NCBI GenBank assembly: GCA_034696485.1
Contig: JAQIWT010001434.1
Location: forward strand, 1-10,812
Length of the DNA: 10,812 bases
Reading direction: 5' to 3'
Source of the DNA: Isohypsibius dastychi
Taxonomy: Eukaryota; Tardigrada; Eutardigrada; Parachela; Isohypsibiidae
Part shown: in pieces, positions 6,724 to 10,812 of the stretch
Position numbering within the stretch: position 1 is the stretch's first letter
Layout: each line of letters opens with the position of its first letter
Notes under the pieces: model-generated
Told to the model about the DNA's origin: nothing
Seen by the model: only the letters and a program-made list of their open reading frames with translations
Database searches by the model: none
Position numbers and translations under genes: made by a program

Positions 6724-6735
6724 TTATAAATTCAA
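6724..6735 (-). promoter_or_regulatory. TATA-like box before the four-TM gene
   Basis: The minus strand reads TTGAATTTATAA, identical over 12 bases to the element before DCAF13. It is the same 35 nt from the A of the predicted ATG. Transcription starting about 25-30 nt downstream would leave a leader of only about 10 nt. The identity is seen; the role is inferred. Confidence 0.45.
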
Positions 6736-7090
6736 CCCATGCCGAAGCGTGTTGCTGCTATACGGTAGTACTGAACATGGAATCGGTTTAAGATGCACTG
6801 GCCAGAGTTTTTGGAATCAAAAATATTACCAAAATTTGAAACAATATTTACAGTCGCAGCAGTTGTAGAGTGGTCACACATTCCTTGTTTGATCATCTTT
6901 TATGGGAGTGCAAAGGTGACGATTATCAGCCATTAAAAGCGGTGGGCGGAGCCAAGTCTTATTCTCCTGCCGACAGTACCGTGTCCGTATATGCCGGTCC
7001 GCCAATCCCAAAACAACTAAAACTGAGACGGCAACTGCCGTTGAGTTCCAGCGGATCACAAAAATCTGCCTACTTTTCGAGGGCTTTCCT

Positions 7091-7096
7091 TTTATT
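7091..7096 (-). terminator. Canonical poly(A) signal for MAN1B1
   Basis: The minus-strand hexamer AATAAA lies 157 nt downstream of the MAN1B1 stop codon. It is the only canonical hexamer seen at a normal distance from a stop codon in this window. Confidence 0.6.
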
Positions 7097-7252
7097 CGGA
7101 AACACGTAATTCAATCAAGTTACCACACCTTCACAGCTGCCATGTTTTAATCTCAAAACTTTATCACTGGACAGAATTTCCGGGCCGGTTACCATTCCCC
7201 CCACAACCAAGTTACCAACCAACAAAAGCGGTGCAGAAAAATCAAAAAAAAG

Positions 7253-10200
7253 CTACCGAACAAAAGCGCCATTTTTGCGAATCGGCAGCGGGTGTGCTTC
7301 CGAGTTGAAAACATATTCATCAAGCGGAAGAACAGACTGATCATCAGCAAACAACAAATAAAAGTATTTAAAAGTCTCACTGAGCAAAAAACTCTCCATC
7401 TTATCACGATGCCTCACTCTACTCTTCACGCGGACATCTTCAATCGACGCATATCCTCCCCCCGGTATTCTCGCATGTTTCTCAATCGCTTCGAACGCTT
7501 CCCATCCCCACTCCTGATACGTAGTATTTTTGGTCATTCTATACATATAAAACAGACTTTCAATATATTCCGGCCTCAACAGCGCATGTGCGTCGTTATC
7601 TTTGACAAAAATGTCAATAGTGTCTTTGGGCACTTCGCCACCTCCAATATTGAAATGGGCGATCTCTGGCCCGATGTGAGTGGGCATTCGAGTGTACATT
7701 TGATAACAAGTGTAGAGCAGTTTTTCCGCCAAATCCAGATGTTCCTTTGGTAAACCATGCATCACCCCCAAAGTCAGTGTTCCCGGAAGAAAACATACAA
7801 GAGCGTCCATTTTTGGCGAGAAGTGGTCGTTGATGAGTTCGCCGACGAATGTCAAGTGGTTGGGTAAAGATTCCCGGACAAGATGGCGTTGAGCACCGGA
7901 AATGGCGTCGACAAAGTCGGCACGAAGCCAGTCGGTGGATTTGCCAACTTGGACCCACTGTTTGAGTAAATACTCGTAGTACGAGTCCCCGCGAGCACCG
8001 AACGTTATTGCGGAGGATTTCCGGAATTCGCCAGTTATGGCATTGATGAATATTGGAATCAGCCCGTCTTTCTTTTCCAGTTTGTGAAAGTGCTCGGAAA
8101 CTCGAAAAGCCGCTTTCTGAAAGATTAAGAAATATTTAATTGGGCCTAATAAAACGAGAACAGCAAATAATCTTTAATTATGGAATAATTCATGGTTTCC
8201 GATTATCCACAAAACTTATCAAAAACTTGTCGAATGGGAATGCGAATCGTATTTAGAATCTCAGACGCTAACATATCAATTCAATTTGGACATAACACAA
8301 ACCGATAAATACCAATAATACTAATAATTCAATACCAACTCTGAAAGTCTTTGAAGTTAAAATATTTTTAAAAAAAACCACCGAATATGGGTGAAAGAAG
8401 CTTGGAAACAGATGATGGTTGCGCGGAAATCAAAGCATTTTAAAACGTCAGAACTCAATCTAAAGAACTGCCCGTAATACTATCTAGTATCTAAGATTTT
8501 GGCTCACGCATACCTCGAATTTCGGCTCGTTGGAAACATAAGCCAAATCCCTGAACTCCAGCTGAATAGTCGTCACTTCCGCCGAAGAGCTATCAGGTCC
8601 CCATTTCGGAGCATGGGCGGCATGCTTCTTTAAATTGATATCCGAATAAGGCACACCGGTCTCCGTCGAAAATGCTCCGAGTAGTCTTTCACCGAGATCA
8701 ATCGCTTTTTCGCGAAAAATATCATCACCGGAAAGATGGAATGCGCTGAGTAATCCACCAACTCCACGAATAGTGATTTCAAAGAGATTCACATCCACAT
8801 CCTTTTCGAAGCTCAGTTCTTCGGTCACCCACTTCCGTGCTTTGTCGAACTCTGTAATCACATATTAAATTTAAAACCAGGTTTTCGGAATATTTTTGTG
8901 GGAATATGTCGAGGCAAAAATCCGAAACTGAAGTGTAACGGGGACGCGGTTGTTCAAAATAATAAAGACGACAAAACCGTCGAAGAGATACCGCAAGCAG
9001 AAAAAAATTCAACCACAGAATCCGTAAGGCAACGAAACTGGAATGATAATTAACATTAAAACTCAGTTCAAATCATTCATATAATCTGATCTACTGGCTC
9101 AAATGGCAAAGTGCTTGCATACGCTTGTGTCACGATTTTTCGTTGCTGTAGAGAGGTAAACTCTTAATATTTTGAAGCGATGAATCAGATGAGATATCAA
9201 TTGTACAGTTCAGAAACTGAAAATAAAACAAATTATGAAAGAAGCATACAGCCAAGGTAAGTAGACAGCCAAAAAAAAGTCAAAAAACACAGTTTTCTGA
9301 ATCCAGATTTCCCCTGATTTTCGCACTGAGGAAAAGGCATGACCACACGTACTGTACATATGCTGAATGAAACAAATGATAATTTTCGTAAATAATCTGA
9401 AAGTATCTTGCAAACGAAAATTCAAAACCAACAGCCTAAGTATGAATATGACCCTGAATTTTCTGAATCCGATCTCACGATATTTTGAACGCACACCTTA
9501 ATAAGAAGATGTGATTTCGTAAAGTGGGGACATGCAAACAACACGGATTACTAACTGCCTGATCCCTCAAAAAAGAAGACTATAATTTCCAAAAAAATGT
9601 TATCATTTCCAATGTAAGCACGCAGAACAGCTATCAACAAATTTTTGTGCTGCAGAAACGATACCTCAAAGAAGTGGCAAACAAATCGAAAATCAACCAT
9701 TCCCGAACCGGAAATGCTAATCGACATCGGAAATTCTCGATTCCCCATCGAACCGCATACCTTTTGCCAGTCCCATGATATACATCGTATCCAGAGCATC
9801 AACAATCGTCAATCCCATATGAAACCACTCATTATACCCTCTAGAGATCGGCTTGAGTTCATCATGTCCCCACGCATATTTCTCATAAGCATCCCATGCA
9901 TGTTGAAAAGCTTTCACTACACTCCGCTGTCTTTCGTTTTCAGGACCAGAAAATATCCTCGGTTTCGGCATCACCATTCCTTCCTGCTCTTTCTCCTCCA
10001 CATTGTTCAAAATATTCGAATCAGAATAAACTTTTGGAATAATCCCTTCTCCAACAGAATCATTTCCTAGATCATCATCGCCTCCCGTTTCGCCATCCGG
10101 AGCAATGATCTTTTCCACCAACTCTTCCTTCCTATTCTTATCTTCGAGTTTGTCGATTGGAATCAACGCAGAAACGTTGGGTTTCCTTCGGATTATTAAA

Positions 10201-10421
10201 GGCGCTTCTTTTTCGGAAACTTCTGCGGAGTCCGACGCTCCAAAGATGAAATCGCTTTTGACGAGCATGAATAAAATAATCGCTGACGAGAAACAATATA
10301 TAAGGTAGCGCTGGAGTTTGGAGAGACGATTCCAAGAGCGGAGAAATGTGAAACGTCTACGATGCTTGTTGGCGTCATAAGAGATGTGTTCGACCGGGAT
10401 TGTAATGGATGGCTTGTACAT
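7253..10421 (-). CDS. MAN1B1: MAN1B1, ER mannosyl-oligosaccharide alpha-1,2-mannosidase (GH47)
   Basis: Calcium-dependent GH47 enzyme that trims one mannose from Man9GlcNAc2 in the early secretory pathway, used in glycoprotein folding control and ERAD. Exons are 10421-9761, 8851-8514 and 8116-7253. Introns are 909 nt (9760-8852, GTATGC...TTACAG) and 397 nt (8513-8117, GTATGC...TTTCAG). The product is 620 aa (human 699). It is a type II membrane protein: a 38-aa basic cytosolic tail, a signal anchor at about 39-54, an acidic luminal stem, and the catalytic domain from about 164 ([13 protein letters not shown]). Active-site equivalents are E245 in NLFEITIR (human E330, with R249 = R334), D377 in [10 protein letters not shown] (D463) and E516 in RPEYIES (E599). 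The C441/C470 disulfide pair is kept at the human spacing. WGHDELKP(I/V)SR and GLLSAxHLSGD favour the ER enzyme over Golgi MAN1A. Oddity: the calcium Thr of FNTEAHP is Ser605. Confidence 0.96.
8117..8513 (-). other. MAN1B1 intron 2 (397 nt)
   Basis: AT-rich intron with donor GTATGC and acceptor AATCTTTCAG on the minus strand, in phase 0. The flanking protein (...NEPKFE | [10 protein letters not shown]...) aligns without a gap to human MAN1B1, so no exon is missing. I see no embedded gene or structured RNA. Confidence 0.85.
8852..9760 (-). other. MAN1B1 intron 1 (909 nt)
   Basis: The longest intron in the window, with donor GTATGC and acceptor GATTACAG on the minus strand, in phase 1. It joins GLAK to EFDKARKWV, contiguous with the human protein. 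It is AT-rich. A minus-strand open frame at 9210-9494 is hydrophobic, has low sequence complexity and matches no family I know. I found no C/D or H/ACA box pattern. Confidence 0.85.
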
Positions 10422-10427
10422 GGTGTC

Positions 10428-10456
10428 CTGAGAGGAAGGAAGGTGTTGAAATATGC
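10428..10456 (-). promoter_or_regulatory. Acceptor-like CT tract and AT box directly before MAN1B1
   Basis: The minus strand reads CCTTCCTTCCTCTCAG and then GACACC-ATG, a strong acceptor pattern ending only 6 nt before the start codon. An ATATTTC box lies just upstream (10454-10448). Either a 5'UTR intron, whose donor would lie beyond or within 10457-10812, or spliced-leader addition would explain the acceptor. A core promoter with a short leader would explain the box. The pattern is seen; its use is not known. Confidence 0.4.
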
Positions 10457-10593
10457 CAGTGAAGGGTTAAAATTTAAAAAACATGGCAAGAATTGTAAGG
10501 ACGAGCTGCCTCCTTCCTCCGAGGAAGCGAACTAGAAATGCAAAAACGTGAAATTTTGAACGATGTTGCAAATGCCAAGTTGCACTTGAAATC

Positions 10594-10642
10594 ACGAGGG
10601 GGGCTTGATTCTTCACAGACTACCCCCCCCCTCAAGGTCGTG
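10594..10642. repeat. G-run/C-run hairpin upstream of MAN1B1
   Basis: CACGAGGGGGG (10594-10603, six Gs from 10598) can pair with the nine-C run at 10623-10631 plus CTC. After a short bulge, CACGA pairs with TCGTG at 10638-10642. The loop is about 19 nt. The GAGGGGGGCTTGA core recurs in expanded form at 10732-10750. Confidence 0.5.
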
Positions 10643-10730
10643 AATGTGCTTCGCGGACTGGAATCCTGTGATAGCGAACTGGTCAATTTACCGTCTAGGC
10701 CATGATTTCTGCACCTTCTCAGGGGTGTGC

Positions 10731-10812
10731 CGAGGGGGGGGGGGGGCTTGAGGGCTTCAGCCTCCCGAATATTTTTGCCAGCCTCTCGAATAAGCCTCCC
10801 GAATAATTTTGA
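10731..10812. repeat. 13-G homopolymer and reiterated AGCCTCYCGAATA units at the right edge
   Basis: A run of 13 Gs (10734-10746) is followed by CTTGAGGG. Three units then begin at 10759, 10780 and 10793, each starting AGCCTCYCGAATA. The first and third continue with AT(T/A)TTTTG-like tails. Unit spacing is 21 and then 13 nt, and the third reaches the window edge, so the array may continue outside. It looks like a degenerate short tandem repeat or a repeat-element end. Confidence 0.55.

Larger units (their letters stand above)
6690..7252. other. Region between the four-TM gene and MAN1B1
   Basis: This 563-nt region combines the MAN1B1 3'UTR (right, up to the AATAAA at 7091-7096) and the upstream region of the four-TM gene (left). 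A minus-strand frame near 6874-7059 contains an ATG-initiated 19-codon stretch. It does not splice in phase to the TM1 exon with any donor I could find. No RNA gene is apparent. Confidence 0.45.

Noticed and set aside
7028-7041. ACGGCA-AC-TGCCGT mini hairpin
   Set aside because: Six-base arms with a two-base loop are short enough to be chance. There is no terminator role in a eukaryotic context.
6874-7059. Possible extra N-terminal exon of the four-TM gene (short ATG frame, minus strand)
   Set aside because: The only plausible donor gives phase 0, while all acceptors downstream of the in-frame TGA require phase 2, and it overlaps the likely MAN1B1 3'UTR.
9060-9130. Possible tRNA or snoRNA in MAN1B1 intron 1
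   Set aside because: No GGTTCGANTCC-type B box, no cloverleaf pairing, and no paired C/D boxes could be found on either strand.
9210-9494. Minus-strand 94-codon open frame inside MAN1B1 intron 1
   Set aside because: AT-rich, hydrophobic and without family similarity. The flanking exons join seamlessly to the human protein without it.
9645-10070. 141-codon plus-strand open frame
   Set aside because: It is antisense to the conserved MAN1B1 first exon and its intron, and is explained as a shadow of that coding sequence.

Overview
This window is eukaryotic nuclear DNA, most likely from a compact-genome invertebrate. It holds six protein-coding genes with conserved animal housekeeping families and seven GT-AG introns, four of them only 54-61 nt long. 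I see no bacterial operon signals, rRNA or tRNA, and no transposase. The species cannot be read from the sequence. Base composition looks balanced, genes are dense, and a U11/U12-35K protein is present. That protein is absent from Caenorhabditis, so this is probably not a rhabditid nematode. A tardigrade or another small-genome invertebrate would fit, but this is a weak inference.

Layout from left to right. (1) The 5' end of a DCAF13/SOF1 gene, an rRNA-processing WD40 protein, runs leftward off the edge (1-275, minus). (2) After a divergent intergenic region come FTSJ1, a tRNA 2'-O-methyltransferase (800-1717, plus, intronless), and only 147 nt later a RAP1GDS1/SmgGDS-like armadillo-repeat gene (1865-3836, plus, one intron). 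(3) Converging on it with 71 nt between stop codons is SNRNP35, the U11/U12 snRNP 35 kDa protein (3908-4632, minus, two introns). (4) A 1.2 kb gap carries a 92-bp imperfect palindrome (5032-5123). (5) A four-transmembrane CD20/MS4A-like gene follows (5802-6689, minus, one intron). (6) MAN1B1, the ER alpha-1,2-mannosidase (7253-10421, minus, two introns), comes next. (7) The right edge has G/C homopolymer runs, a hairpin and short reiterated units.

The genes do not form one pathway: they cover ribosome biogenesis, tRNA modification, small-GTPase chaperoning, minor splicing, a membrane protein and ER glycoprotein quality control. What links them is architecture. Five of six predicted start codons have an AT-rich TATA-like box roughly 24-46 nt upstream. 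Two of these share the same 12-mer at the same distance from the ATG. The exception, RAP1GDS1, instead has a polypyrimidine/AG acceptor-like site 30 nt before its ATG, and no canonical poly(A) signal separates it from FTSJ1. This suggests co-transcription or trans-splicing, but proof needs RNA data. I did not find a clear undescribed enzymatic system. The best unexplained items are the 5032-5123 palindrome and the start-proximal promoter/acceptor architecture.
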